Assembly: GCA_963971575.1 (NCBI GenBank)
Contig: OZ020618.1
Span: 28,882,540-28,946,539 of the forward strand
Direction of reading: 5' to 3'
Origin: Liopterus haemorrhoidalis
Taxonomy: Eukaryota; Arthropoda; Insecta; Coleoptera; Dytiscidae
DNA length: 64,000 nt
In this document: positions 12,258-22,174 of the stretch, in pieces
Numbering within the stretch: position 1 is the stretch's first letter
Layout: every line of letters begins with the position of its first letter
Made by a program: the position numbers and the translations under genes
The notes under the pieces: model-generated
The model's database searches: none
What the model was told of the DNA's origin: nothing
The model's input: only the letters and a program-made list of their open reading frames with translations

Positions 12258-12505
12258 CAGTGGCGCACTCAGGAGCCCCCCCCCCAATAAGAAGGAAATA
12301 AAAACACACACACACACACACACAAGAAAATTTTAAAAATATAGATGAGATTTTTTTTTTTTGTCATTACTTTGTATTTTCGAAGCGAGGACTTTTTTTT
12401 AGATCATCACTTGAAATTTAGAAGTGTGAACCTTATTCATAATTTAAATAATTTTCTCTTCCGCCCCCCCCCCCTCTTCAACAAAAATTCCTGGGTGCTC
12501 CACTG
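12258..12505. mobile_element. hAT-type MITE with minisatellite remnant
   Basis: The ends CAGTGGCGCACTCAGGA and TCCTGGGTGCTCCACTG are inverted repeats. The flanking 8-mers ACTGTAAT and GTTAAAAT match at only 4 positions, so the duplication is eroded or the ends are slightly off. The interior has an (AC)n run at 12303-12322, C-runs, and one to two units of the GAGGAC-TTTTTT-ATCACTTG minisatellite also seen in other hAT MITEs here. Confidence 0.6.
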
Positions 12506-12662
12506 GTTAAAATAATGTATGTATACAACTCAATGTCAACTCTAATCAACAAACAAAATCCTTTTAAAACGTGCAGTTTGCCAGTAAGTACATGTGTTAT
12601 CGCTGTTACGGTTAATTTGCGGAATGTTTATTAAGACTTTTTAACTTGTTTCGACCATACTA

Positions 12663-13967
12663 CAAGGTGTCTCAAAAGAAATTTTATATTTAGTGGATCG
12701 ATTAAAAAAAAAGTAAGCTGTATATAGAAAAAATGTTTATTAATTATTAAAATACACTTTTTGGGGATTTATTTCTTAAAAATAATATCGTCTAAATGTA
12801 GACCCTCGCGTTCTCGGCACTCATTTAATCGAACAGTAAAATTACTTATGACGTCTCGGCAGGTGGACTCAGGGATGGCTGCCATTTCGTGACGGATATT
12901 TTCTTTCAAATGCGCCAGTGAAGTCGGTTTATTGGATTAACTTTAACGTAAACTTTAGATTTAAGATAACCCCATAGGGGTTAAATCTGGACTGCATGGA
13001 GGCCAATTTATGTCACCTCTCCGGGAGATCAATTTGCCTGAAAATTTCACGAACACGTGGCAGAGACATATTGGACGTGTGTGAAGTTGCTCCGTCCTGT
13101 TGGAACCATGTTCTTTGGTTATAGCCAGGAAAGTTTTGCAGTTCAGGTACCAAGAAGTTGTCTAACATCTCCACATAACGCTCTGAATTCACTGTAACTG
13201 CACGCCCCCTTTCGTCTTCAAAAAAGTAAGGGCCGATAATTCCTCGCGCCGAGATCGCAGCCCATACGGTCACTTTAAGCGAATGTAGGGGTTTCTGATG
13301 TTTGCGTTTCGGATTCGTTGCACTCCAGTAGCGTCAGTTCTGCTTATTTACGTGGCCATTAAGATGAAAATGAGCTTCATCCGAAAACAAAATGTTGGTA
13401 AACGTTGAAAATCGCTCAATCACCTGATTTACGAAATTAAGCCTCTGACTGGCATCTTGGGGCTTTAATTCTTGCACCAATTGAATTTTGTAGGGGTGCA
13501 GCTTTAGGTCTTTTTGCATAATGCGATGTAATGATGATCTATGCACATTTAAAGCACTTGCGCGCTTCCGAATTGAAAGGTTCGGGTCGTCACGAACAGA
13601 CTGATTAACATTCTCCACGTTTTCTACCGTTCTTGATGACCTAGGTCGCCCGAATTTTTATTTATCCAGCGTTGTACCAGTCTCTTCAAACTTTTTAACC
13701 CAATGTCGAATGAGAGGAATGCTTGGCGCATCATTTAAGTGGCGAAAACCTCGAATACTGCAGAATTTTCTACGCGCTACAGTCGCCGAATCACCGTTTT
13801 TGTAAAACTCTCGCACGCATAACGCGCGGTCTGCTCCCGAGAAACGCTCCATAGCGACTGAATTCCCAAGAGCCAGGCTACCGATTGACACAACCCCCGC
13901 GCTCCTCGGATACGTTGCGTTCACGCAGTAAGCTAAATAAATATAAAATTTATTTTGAGACACCTTG
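12663..13967 (-). mobile_element. Nearly full-length DD41D IS630/Tc1/mariner element
   Basis: The terminal inverted repeats of about 30 bases start CAAGGTGTCTCAAAAGAAAT on the left and end TTATTTTGAGACACCTTG on the right, each next to a TA duplication. The element is 1305 bp, a normal length for the superfamily. It is inserted in the right inverted repeat of the larger element at 11039-14010, so it is younger than that one. The single gene inside runs on the minus strand. Confidence 0.93.
12769..13852 (-). pseudogene. DD41D-type transposase, broken
   Basis: The product would cut and paste the surrounding element as a DDE/D nuclease. The start chosen is the Met at 13852 (MERFSGADRALCV), with an N-terminal helix-turn-helix region following. 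The first catalytic Asp is in ILFSDEAHFHLNG and the second in TWFQQDGATSHT. The third should lie in a SPDLTPLDFFLWG-type motif, which would give DD41D spacing. Here the reading goes SPDLTP and then jumps to WGYLKSKVY in another frame, so about 11 bases that include the third Asp codon are deleted. In addition there are two in-frame stops, TAA near 13658 and TGA near 13334. The C-terminal part (NKPTSLAHLKENIRHEM to DDIIFKK) is otherwise intact. It is recently dead. Assignment to the rosa/Visitor group is an inference from spacing. Confidence 0.88.
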
Positions 13968-14074
13968 TACATACCTTGTAAATCTTTAAACGTTGTTTTG
14001 GTACACACTGTATAATACTGCAAAAAATTTAAATAAAATTAGAGGTGCACATTTCGAATTTAGAACTACACAGT

Positions 14075-14475
14075 CAGAGCCGCAATAAGGAATACTTGCG
14101 CTAGGGGCAAAACTGCGTTTTGGCGCCCTTGGCAAATAAATGTAAGTGATAAGCAAAAACAAGGTTCTCACCTCCCAAAATCTAAATGATCAGCAAAAAA
14201 AAAGGTCCTCACCTCCTAAATTCCAAGTGATGAGCAAAAAAAAGGTCCTCACCTCCCAAAATCCAAGTGAAGAGCAAAAAAAAAAGGTCCTCACCTCCCA
14301 AAATCCAACTGAAGAGCAAAAAAATTAGGTCCTCACCTCCCAAAATCCAAGTAATGAGTTAAAAAAAAAGGTTCTTACTTTCGCAATGTGGCGTCCCTTA
14401 GTCAAGATCATCGGCGCTCTTTTCCTTGGTGCGCTAGGAGCCATCACCCCCTCCGCCCCCCTAACTGCGGCTCTG
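14075..14475. mobile_element. hAT MITE with six-unit minisatellite
   Basis: The ends CAGAGCCGCAATAAGG and CCTAACTGCGGCTCTG are inverted repeats. The 8-bp target duplication TACACAGT is perfect (14067-14074 and 14476-14483). Between the ends lie about six head-to-tail units of 40-42 bp. Near both ends are GGCGCCCTTGGCAAA and GGCGCTCTTTTCC-type motifs. It has no transposase. The perfect duplication argues for a fairly recent insertion. Confidence 0.93.
14139..14373. repeat. ~41-bp minisatellite, about six units
   Basis: Each unit reads roughly GTGATGAGCAAAAAAAAGG followed by TCCTCACCTCCCAAAATCCA. Length differences between units come from the A-run (about 7 to 11). The same unit is found in hAT MITEs at 30.9, 39.3, 49.1 and 51.9 kb and in fragments at 12.4, 41.9 and 63.6 kb. 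Confidence 0.93.
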
Positions 14476-14580
14476 TACACAGTAAAATAAACTCTGTTTT
14501 CTACATTTAAAAACATTACTCTTAGTCGAAACAGTTTCACTTTTGAAAATTTGAAAAAATATAAATAAAAAAAAGTATAA

Positions 14581-14915
14581 CTATAGTACGTCCGAAGAGA
14601 GTTTGCAGTATAGCTCTTATATAAATGGGAGCGGTGTTGCCAAATGTTGTAAAAGTGTCAAATGTTTCAATTATAATAATATGAAAAACTCATATGATTT
14701 CCAAAAATCAACTCTTTTAAAACTCAAACTAACAGTCAACAAAAACAAATGGCCATTTGTAGAATACTGCGTCTTCACAGATCAGCGCGTTTTAGAGCTG
14801 GCAACGTCGACAAGCAAGAAAAGGATAGTGCCATTGTGTAAACCCATTAGAGAGTATGAAAAAGAACTACTCTATATGCCCTGTACTGCAAACTCACCTT
14901 TGAACGCACTATAGC
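14581..14915. mobile_element. MITE with ~32-bp inverted repeats
   Basis: The left side CTATAGTACGTCCGAAGAGA continues into GAGTTTGCAGTA. The right side TACTGCAAACTCACC continues into TTTGAACGCACTATAG. They are reverse complements with a few mismatches, and TA/TATA occurs at both borders, so a Tc1/mariner-type origin is likely. A 103-codon open frame (14603-14914) runs across the interior and into the right repeat. It has no transposase motif and I do not regard it as a gene. Confidence 0.75.
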
Positions 14916-15589
14916 ATACTTCGAAAATAGCATTTATTGTATAGGTGTATTTAATCGATATATATATATTAGGAAAATTTAATTAGTTTGCAGTGAATAT
15001 CATACCATTTAAGTGAACATTCCATTTTGAATGCAGAATATTTTTCTTTCTACTCTGAATGTTTTCTTTTTATGTACTGGTCGGCGCCATTGGACGAAAA
15101 TTGCTGCTAATTTTAACAGAGCTATCATCCTGTCAATTTTAAACACAGTACGAAATTACCACTTTCTTTTACTGGACCTATATATTATTTCGAACGGGTT
15201 TTTGCAGTTTTGATTTAAATGGCAGTAACTGTCAGGGCGTTTCGGGTAATATTTTATGTGACCAGAGTCCTGAGTAATTTCGGTACAAATCAAAAATATA
15301 TTTTACAATTGCGTGACATGGATAATGTGATGAATTATGGGCTTAAACATGAGCTTTAGATCCAACAAAATTTAATGGACAAAAAGATTTGCTTGAAAAT
15401 AAATTGTCATTTCAAAAAGTAAAAATGATGTGACAGCACATAACAATCCATCCAACTTTTATTTTCTGCCATTCAAAATGGCAAACTAGTAAGCAAGTAT
15501 AAAGTGTTTCATATACTTATATATTGCATTACTTTAATAAATAAAAACAACTGGAAAAATATTGAATAAAGATTGAAGATTATAACATT
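14916..15589. other. Unassigned interval
   Basis: AT-rich DNA in which no gene or repeat is recognised. Confidence 0.4.
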
Positions 15590-16612
15590 TAATATAAAAA
15601 ATTGATGTGAAGGGCGAATTTTCACACATTTCAGGGTTTTGCAGGAATTTAATAACTGAATGATGATTATTTGGGATGCCAAAACAAATTTTATGTCAAA
15701 ATATTTTTTTATGAATTTTAATTCGAATGCCTAATACCATTATTTAAGTTTCTAAATATGTGCAGTATTTTTTTACATAGCAAGGTTTATTAAGATCTTG
15801 AAAATTGCGCCTATAGCTAATATTGGTTGCTTAAATCATTAGCCCCGCCCTCTGATTTCGTATACATCAAACAGAATTAAATTATAATTTCAACACTTCC
15901 CACTGGTTATTAAATTTACGCTTTTAAAAATTAAATGCAACATTTACCAAAATATAACTAGAATTTTGACAAAATAATTTAAACAAAAGAAAACTGCAAA
16001 AAAAAAACAAAAAAATTAAAATTGACAGGATTCGAACTCTAGTTTGCAAGTTACCTGTTTGACAAATTAGAAAACCAATGACTAAACGCACATCGCTATG
16101 AGCGCTGACGTATCAACTTAGTTACATAGCGAATTAAATAGTTAACATATTTTGGTTCAAAACACAAAAAATGCATTATTTTCGGAAAATATAATCTGAT
16201 CAAAAATTCCTGTTGTACTATTCCGGACAAAATTTTTTTTTGCACAATTTTGACGACATCGCGTCAAAATAATTTATTTTGCAAAAATAAAATTTTGATC
16301 GTTAATCCACGTACTAAGGGCTTTCATTTGATACCCTACACAGAATTTTAAAAAAATATTTTTTTTTTTCGATGAGCACATATTTGTTTATATCTTTAGG
16401 GGGATATGTTTTTTAGATGTTTTAGTATTTTTCCTATGTGCGGGTCAAAAAGTTGTACAGGCATGCCAAATTTCAACTCTCTAGGTTTAGCCGTTTGGCT
16501 ATAATTTTTACCGAACAGACAGACAGACAGACAGACAGACACAGACAGACAGACGACAAAATGACGGTATAAGGGTTTTTTGGTCATACCTACAAAACCC
16601 TAAGCAAGGTAA
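15590..16612 (-). repeat. Dispersed ~1 kb repeat, copy 3, reverse orientation
   Basis: Read on the minus strand it begins TTAGGGTTTTGTAGGTATGA at 16612, passes the GTCTGTCT run (16517-16553), AGCCAAACGGCT, and TTTGGCATGCC, and ends with CAAAACCCTGAAATGTGTG near 15625. Homology with copy 4 continues a little further, through TTCACATCAATTTTTT. Inside, a tRNA-like module is found at 16025-16105. It is non-coding. The 63-codon open frame over the GTCT run is an artefact of the tetranucleotide. Confidence 0.75.
16025..16105 (-). repeat. tRNA-like module (B-box) within copy 3
   Basis: On the minus strand GAGTTCGAATCCTGTC fits a Pol III B box, and TGCGTTTAGTCATTGGTT about 45 bases upstream is a weak A-box match. 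The clover-leaf is not convincing, so this is a SINE-like or tRNA-derived piece and not a functional tRNA. Copy 4 has the corresponding piece at 55150-55220 in the same relative position. Confidence 0.5.
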
Positions 16613-16710
16613 AATAGTTAAAAAAAAAAACAGAATTGTATGTAAATCTGGTGCATTGATCTTCAAGGTTTCCTCTATCTGCTTATATGTTATATAGCGA
16701 TTTTTCTATA

Positions 16711-16726
16711 TATATATATATATTTT
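16711..16726. repeat. (TA)n microsatellite
   Basis: A short perfect TA run followed by a T-run. Confidence 0.8.
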
Positions 16727-17045
16727 TTTTTAACAACAACTACATTTTCCGGAATTACCAATTACCCAGGTCACCCAGAACGTGGATCATCTTCTAATGC
16801 AAAATCACTATGTTGAAAATACTTACACGACTGCTCAATAGTCCTTAAGAATGGACAATCATCATGGAATATTCAAAAATTTCTTCATAGCACTCTATAG
16901 TTGTTAAACTATGTTTAAAATTATACAAAATTATTGTCCGATAATCTCGTCTCGACATGAATAGCATTTTTTCAATCTTATTAAACAAAATCTTAGCACA
17001 TATTGAAGATAAAAAAAAAATTAATAAATTGTAGCTTACAAGAAA

Positions 17046-17563
17046 TTATATATATAAAAGCCCACATTTCTTTCTTAACGTAACGGTAAGTTCCTGGGTG
17101 CTAGCGGGTCTTGGGCCATGCGGTCGGTCACGAACTGAGTGGTGGGAACGGGAACGACGTACCTCGACAAAGCAGCTGGCTTATCAGAGCTCTCAAGTCA
17201 AGTATGTACGGTGATTTGATGAAAGGATGTTGTGTCAATTGATGTTATGCCCGCGGACCGCTTCCGGTACGATACTAATTTTTAAACGACACGCATTGAG
17301 CGGCTATTATTAATTTCCTAGGTATAATCAGAAACAGCTATACCACTGATGTCCAGCATATGGCCCGCGGGCGGTATCCGCCCGATACTAATTTTTAAAC
17401 GACACGCGTTAATCATCTTTTTAGGATTTCCTAGGTATAACCAAGAAACGTTTTTGTTTTGTTAATATACGCAGAATCATGCAAATTTTAATAACTGATT
17501 CCTGCTTATATTGATTTTTATTCGATACCAGTTTGTCAACGTTGTTGGCAAGGGGTCTGCTAG
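17046..17563 (+). mobile_element. Non-autonomous Helitron
   Basis: The 3' end fits a Helitron closely: an 8-bp stem TTGTCAAC / GTTGGCAA around the loop GTT (17533-17551), then eight bases, then CTAG followed by T of the target. The 5' end TTATATATATAAAAGCCC is like the usual TCTATATATATAAAA start, with TC changed to TT, and is preceded by A, so the A/T target rule holds. Inside is a tandem duplication of 113 bp. There is no Rep/helicase gene. Confidence 0.75.
17250..17470. repeat. 113-bp tandem duplication in the Helitron
   Basis: The block containing GATACTAATTTTTAAACGAC starts at 17271 and again at 17384. The two copies share GGATTTCCTAGGTATAA-like ends and differ at a number of positions. 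Confidence 0.8.
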
Positions 17564-17790
17564 TATTCATAATATTTATATTGGTAAAAACTCAATATCG
17601 TTGTTTATTCATTTCAGCACATGACCAAACCTTTTTAGGGACCTAAGTATAATATACTTACGTAAAACTAGGGGCCTCAGCCCGGCTACGCCGGTCTTCT
17701 CCCCTACGTTGTTAAAACTCGTCGCTTCGCGACTCGTTTTAATATAATAAGGCATTTTGTCGCACTTGTCGATTATAAAACTCGTCGCTC

Positions 17791-18415
17791 ATCTTTTTTT
17801 AACACTATTTTATGGAAATTCCCCCTGCAAAAGTCCTAAGTTTTATCGTTAATTCACCTTACATACTTAATTAGTTTTCTTCTGTCAAGAAATACGTTCA
17901 AAATGTGAAATCTCGTCACATATTAAATTGAAAAAAATTTGACAGATGTCACCTTTTGAAATCTTGTAAGCATATTTTTGTCTCAAAATGATCCAATAAT
18001 GGCGAAGATCCTTTGAAAAATATTTTCCGATGCTTCAAAATATTATCTCGCACGTCAAAAAAGCTATCTTGAACCATTATCACCACTTAACACTTTCATT
18101 AACCCTGAAATGTTTAATATATATAAATCTTTTTTAACACTATTTTATGGAAATTCGACCTGCAAATGTCTTAAACTTTATTGTTACTTCACCTTAAATC
18201 CTTAATTAGTATTCTTCTGTCCAGAAACACGTTCAAAATGTGAAATCTCGTCCCATTTTAAAATGCAAACAATTTGACAACTGTCTCATTTTGAAACCTT
18301 GTAAGCATATTTTTGCCTCAAAATGCTCAAATAATGGCCCACATTCTTTGAAAAACGTTTTCTGATACCTCAAAATATTATCTCGCACCATTATTACCAT
18401 TTAACACTTTGATTC
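17791..18415. repeat. ~336-bp tandem duplication
   Basis: Two head-to-tail copies (about 17791-18110 and 18127-18415) share TTTAACACTATTTTATGGAA, CGTTCAAAATGTGAAATCTC and TCAAAATATTATCTCGCAC in the same order. The upstream flank at 17670-17790 holds repeated AAAACTCGTCGCT motifs and CGCTTCGCGACTCG. It has no coding capacity. The parent element is not identified. Confidence 0.8.
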
Positions 18416-19039
18416 TCGTCGTAAATATTCTGGACCGGCCGTCTTGTATTAAGAATATTTTTGAATTATCGTCTGATAAAACCTGTCCGTGCCGATCAAT
18501 GGTGACTTTGATTCGACACGGTTTCGAGGAAAAAATGCATGATTTTTATCAATAAAAATTAGTCAGTACCCCCTGTCGAAATAAAATTAAGCCTTAGCAC
18601 TAAAAAAATATCACCCGGATAAGACGGCAGTTCATTTTCCTCTCTCCGCGTTACCGGAAAAATGAAGATACACCAGAAGTTGAATAGAACATACATACCA
18701 ACACTTGTACAATATAATAGTAGATTTTGCAATAAATTTCGTAAAATTAAAGATTTTTTCCTTTAACTCTGAGGCCCCAAAAAGATTACTAGCTTCAGGC
18801 CCCCAAAAGCCAAAATCGGCTACTGTTACTGCCTCTTAATTAACAGCAAGATAAGAAAATATGGCAAATGAAATTTTATGTCGATTGTTAGAAGTAATAT
18901 GCAACGTACTATACCCGAAATGATCAAACTTTTAGATAATGCTTGCCTAAAAGAACCTTGTCTAGTTTGTCTACAGTTAACTAATTTTAACTAATTCAAT
19001 TTTTTAACCATTTCACTAACCAACCTATGATCTATATAA

Positions 19040-19405
19040 AAGCCTTATCACACTAGAGTTATTATTCATGTCTAAACTTGGAAAATTAAAGTCTTTGCAT
19101 TCGAATCGAAGTCTTGTGCGTGGGATAGTATGAAGAAAAAACCTAGGTTTTGAAGACCAAGCAAATGAAACAGGATACAATTTCTCGGTCTTTTTACCCA
19201 GGTCTTACAGCTGACGCGTCTTTGTCTCTTGTTTATGTCAAAATATAACTCTCAACTGTCATAATTTCACGATGTGCGCATGGGTAAACAAACAATTTCC
19301 AAGTCTTAACTAATACCGTGTGATATGTCAAGACCTGAAGACTTGAATCCTGAAAAAAAAACTACAAAAATAAGACTTGGATAGCGTTCTAGTGTGATAA
19401 GGCCT
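19040..19405. mobile_element. PIF/Harbinger-type MITE
   Basis: AAGCCTTATCACACTAGA on the left and TCTAGTGTGATAAGGCCT on the right are inverted repeats, with TAA outside both (19037-19039 and 19406-19408). It is 366 bp and non-coding. The right ~150 bases recur at 45180-45350 in a second, degraded copy (AAACAATTTCCAAGTCTTAA, GGATAGCGTTCTAGTGTGAT). Confidence 0.8.
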
Positions 19406-19915
19406 TAAATTAAAATAAAAAACATCAAAAGTGGAAATACGGAATATTTTCTTCGTATCTTTATCAATTAAAATCTTGATATTTTTTAAACTTTTTAGTG
19501 TTTTTTAACTGTTTCAATGAGATGCAAAAACAAAAATAAAGTCAAAATTCTGAGTACATATTTGAATTTTATTATATCATATTACAAATATGGATACATA
19601 GCTCCCTGTTAAAGCAAGAAATTATATTTATAACACAAGACACGGAAGACTCCAGTGGTATTTATCATGCTCATGTTTTAAGATAGGATTATAAAATACT
19701 CGTTTCATTTCATTGCAGTATATAATTCAAGGAGACGCCATAAACCAAATAAAAGTATTGCATAACATGAAAAATGTTCCTTGAATAGCTAGCTAATGAC
19801 CTATAATATCTCACCGTTATCATTATAATTCACGCCAGACTCAATTAAGGAAAATAAAACAAGGGTAAAGCGCAAACTTTAATGTAGCGATGATATAGAT
19901 TAGAGCAGTGATTCT

Positions 19916-19950
19916 CAATATCTTCGTTACAATACGTAACTTTAGAAGCA
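19916..19950. repeat. Possible solo hAT terminus
   Basis: CAGTGATTCTCAATATC resembles the CAGTGNTTCTCAA start of hAT MITEs. No opposite end was found in the following few hundred bases. Confidence 0.3.
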
Positions 19951-20160
19951 GTACTAACCATTTTTATGTACATATTTAATAAAATAAGTTTCACACCACT
20001 ATTTTCATTATTTAAGCTGAATTATTTGTTTTATACCGCGGCATTTTGTTAAACTGTAAAATTTGTAACGTTTGGAAAAGTCAAAAACTTTTTAATGCCA
20101 AGATGCACCAGCTTTCCTTAAATTTGAAGTAATCCTTATACCACAAAAATTCGTAGCAAC

Positions 20161-20959
20161 TAGAGATGGGTCGTTCATGAACGAACCGGTTCACTGAGCC
20201 GGCTCAGTACACAGACCGAACTGACACGGTTCACCAAATTGAAATGAGCCGGCTCACGGCTCACTGCATAGTTTCAAATTTTAAGGATACGATTGATCGG
20301 GCGATTGTGATCAGAGTGATCCGGATCTGGATGGATGTCATGTTGAACTTCGCGAGAACTCGGCTTGTAATGTATTATCATAAAGTGTATTTTGTCATCA
20401 ATTTGTAGGGCAGTCTATTTGAAACTAATAGGCTTAGTCTGTACTTTCTTACAACCATACTATATAAAAATATTAAAAATATTGCCCAAATCCCAGATGT
20501 CCGAGTTATAAGGGCAATAAACATCGCCATAAACTTAACACATCTGGTTTAAAATACAGTAGCTACATAAAGTGAATTGTTTGTTTACTATTAACCCGGC
20601 AAAAATGTTAGATAATTCACTTCTATAGATTTTTATTTATTTAACTTCATATAATACAAGAGCCGGCTGATCGACATTCTACCTACATATTGCAAACCAA
20701 CAACCGTATTCAACGAACGACCGACAACTGAGCGATCTGTGTCTTGGGAACATGTTTACAGCTCATATAATGCAAGAGCTAACTGAGCGACGTTCTACCT
20801 ACATATTGCAAACCAAAAACCATATTGAACGAACGACCGACAACTGCCGACCTGTGTCTCGGGAACATGTTTACTTAGCCGGATCAATGAGCCGGCTCAG
20901 CAAACTAAACGACCTCCACTGATCCGGTTCCGCAAACTGAGCCAAAATTCCCATTTCTA
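20161..20959. mobile_element. 799-bp hAT element, non-autonomous
   Basis: The ends TAGAGATGGG and CCCATTTCTA are inverted repeats, and subterminal sequences on both sides repeat GAGCCGGCTCA and AACCGGTTCA-like motifs. The 8-bp duplication GTAGCAAC is perfect (20153-20160 and 20960-20967). A 113-bp tandem duplication (about 20650-20875, repeats of ACATATTGCAAACCAA and GACCGACAACTG) lies in the right half. No transposase frame is present. Confidence 0.93.
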
Positions 20960-21374
20960 GTAGCAACGTATTGTGTTGCATGGTACATATTGTTATAGAG
21001 ACCAACTTATTTATATACTTCTGTCTCACACAGCCTTGCAAGCATGAATGAGAAAAACAAGTTGATTATTGATTTGTTCGTTTCTTATTGAACAGTCTAC
21101 TTTAAAAAACTGAATTATATACAAAATACAGTCGATTCCACTTTAAAAAAATATTTTTTTAATGGAACTTTTATATTTTTTATTCAATTGTTTTTTTTCC
21201 TCGTTCAAATGTCATTTTCTGTCGTGCAAATAATCTAATTATCTAAAGCCGTGAACTCATTCTATAACGAAAGTATAATGTCGTGCTGAGTACATATTAT
21301 GTCGTGCGACATTTATCGTCGAAAGTTGTTACGTTTATTTGGTATTATTAAAATAAAAACAAATCAAATGAAAA

Positions 21375-21850
21375 AAATGTACTTTATTGATTAAAATAGT
21401 TTCCATCGTGATCTATAACACTCTGCCATCTATCAGAAAGAGAAAATATTCCCGATTTACAAAATACGACTTTTTGAAGAAAAAAAATGTTTAAGAGTCA
21501 TTTTAACATGGTTTATATCTCTCGGAGCCTTGTTTCTTGAAAAGTGTTCCGGTGACCGAAATAATTGATAGTCGGCGGATACAATGTCTGGTGAGTAGAG
21601 TTGATGTGGTAGAATCTCCCAACCAAGCTCGGAAAATTTTTCACATGTCTTTTTTGATGCATGAGGTCAAGCTTTGTCGTGTTGAAGAATAACTTCTCTT
21701 CTATTCACAATTTTTGGCTGTTTTCTGGTTGAGATTCAGGTTCTGATTCAGTCGTTCCAATTGTTCACAGTAGAGATCAGAATTAACACTTTGCCCCGGT
21801 TTTAACATCTCATAATAAATGATTCCTTTATAGGGCCTTTCCCTTGATCT
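21375..21850 (-). pseudogene. mariner transposase, C-terminal remnant
   Basis: On the minus strand the conceptual translation shows GWEILPHQLYSPDIVSADYQ followed by LFRSPEHF, the region around the third catalytic Asp of a mariner DD34D transposase. An LERLNQNLNLNQ-type stretch precedes it, and SLSDRWQSVIDHDGNYF lies at the C-terminus. Several frameshifts are needed to join these pieces. The N-terminal half, the first catalytic Asp and the terminal repeats were not found. It lies about 325 bp from the next mariner and is clearly older and from a different lineage. Confidence 0.75.
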
Positions 21851-22174
21851 TAATTTTTAAAAAAACACTGTAGACATGTGCGTACATTTAGTTTATCACC
21901 ATAAACAGTGCAAATGTTTTTTTCTAGCAACTATAATAATTTTTTTGTGGTACTCATGTGACATTAAACAGCGTAAAAAATGTTCTGATGGAAATTCTTC
22001 GGCCATTTTAAAATGCAAGGGTTTAAAATGAAACGAAAATAATAATTAGGTACTCAAAGTTACAGAGTTTAACCAAAATGAAAAATATGTCTGTTCAATT
22101 TAGGGAACAAGTCGTGACTAGATTATATACTGCACTATTAATAAAAACGAAAGAACTTTCTGGTACACCTAATA

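Larger units (their letters stand above)
11039..14010. mobile_element. TA-flanked element with ~100-bp inverted repeats, host of a nested DD41D transposon
   Basis: The left end CAGGGTGTTCTAAAACAACG and the right end CGTTGTTTTGGTACACACTG are reverse complements with a few mismatches. TA lies outside both (11037-11038, 14011-14012). The complementarity runs on for about 100 bases: GACTTTTTAACTTGTTTCGACCATAC at the right end pairs with the left arm, but only if the insert at 12663-13967 is removed. Without that insert and its TA duplication the outer element is about 1.67 kb. It contains a minisatellite-bearing hAT MITE (12258-12505), and no transposase of its own is recognised. It is a Tc1/mariner-type element. 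Confidence 0.8.

Noticed and set aside
14603..14914. 103-codon open frame
   Set aside because: It runs across the interior and the terminal repeat of a MITE and has no known motif.
15590..16612. Exact inverted terminal repeats for the ~1 kb family
   Set aside because: Homology between copies 3 and 4 continues past the inner end, so the proposed right terminus may not be the true border; kept as a repeat, not as a defined element.
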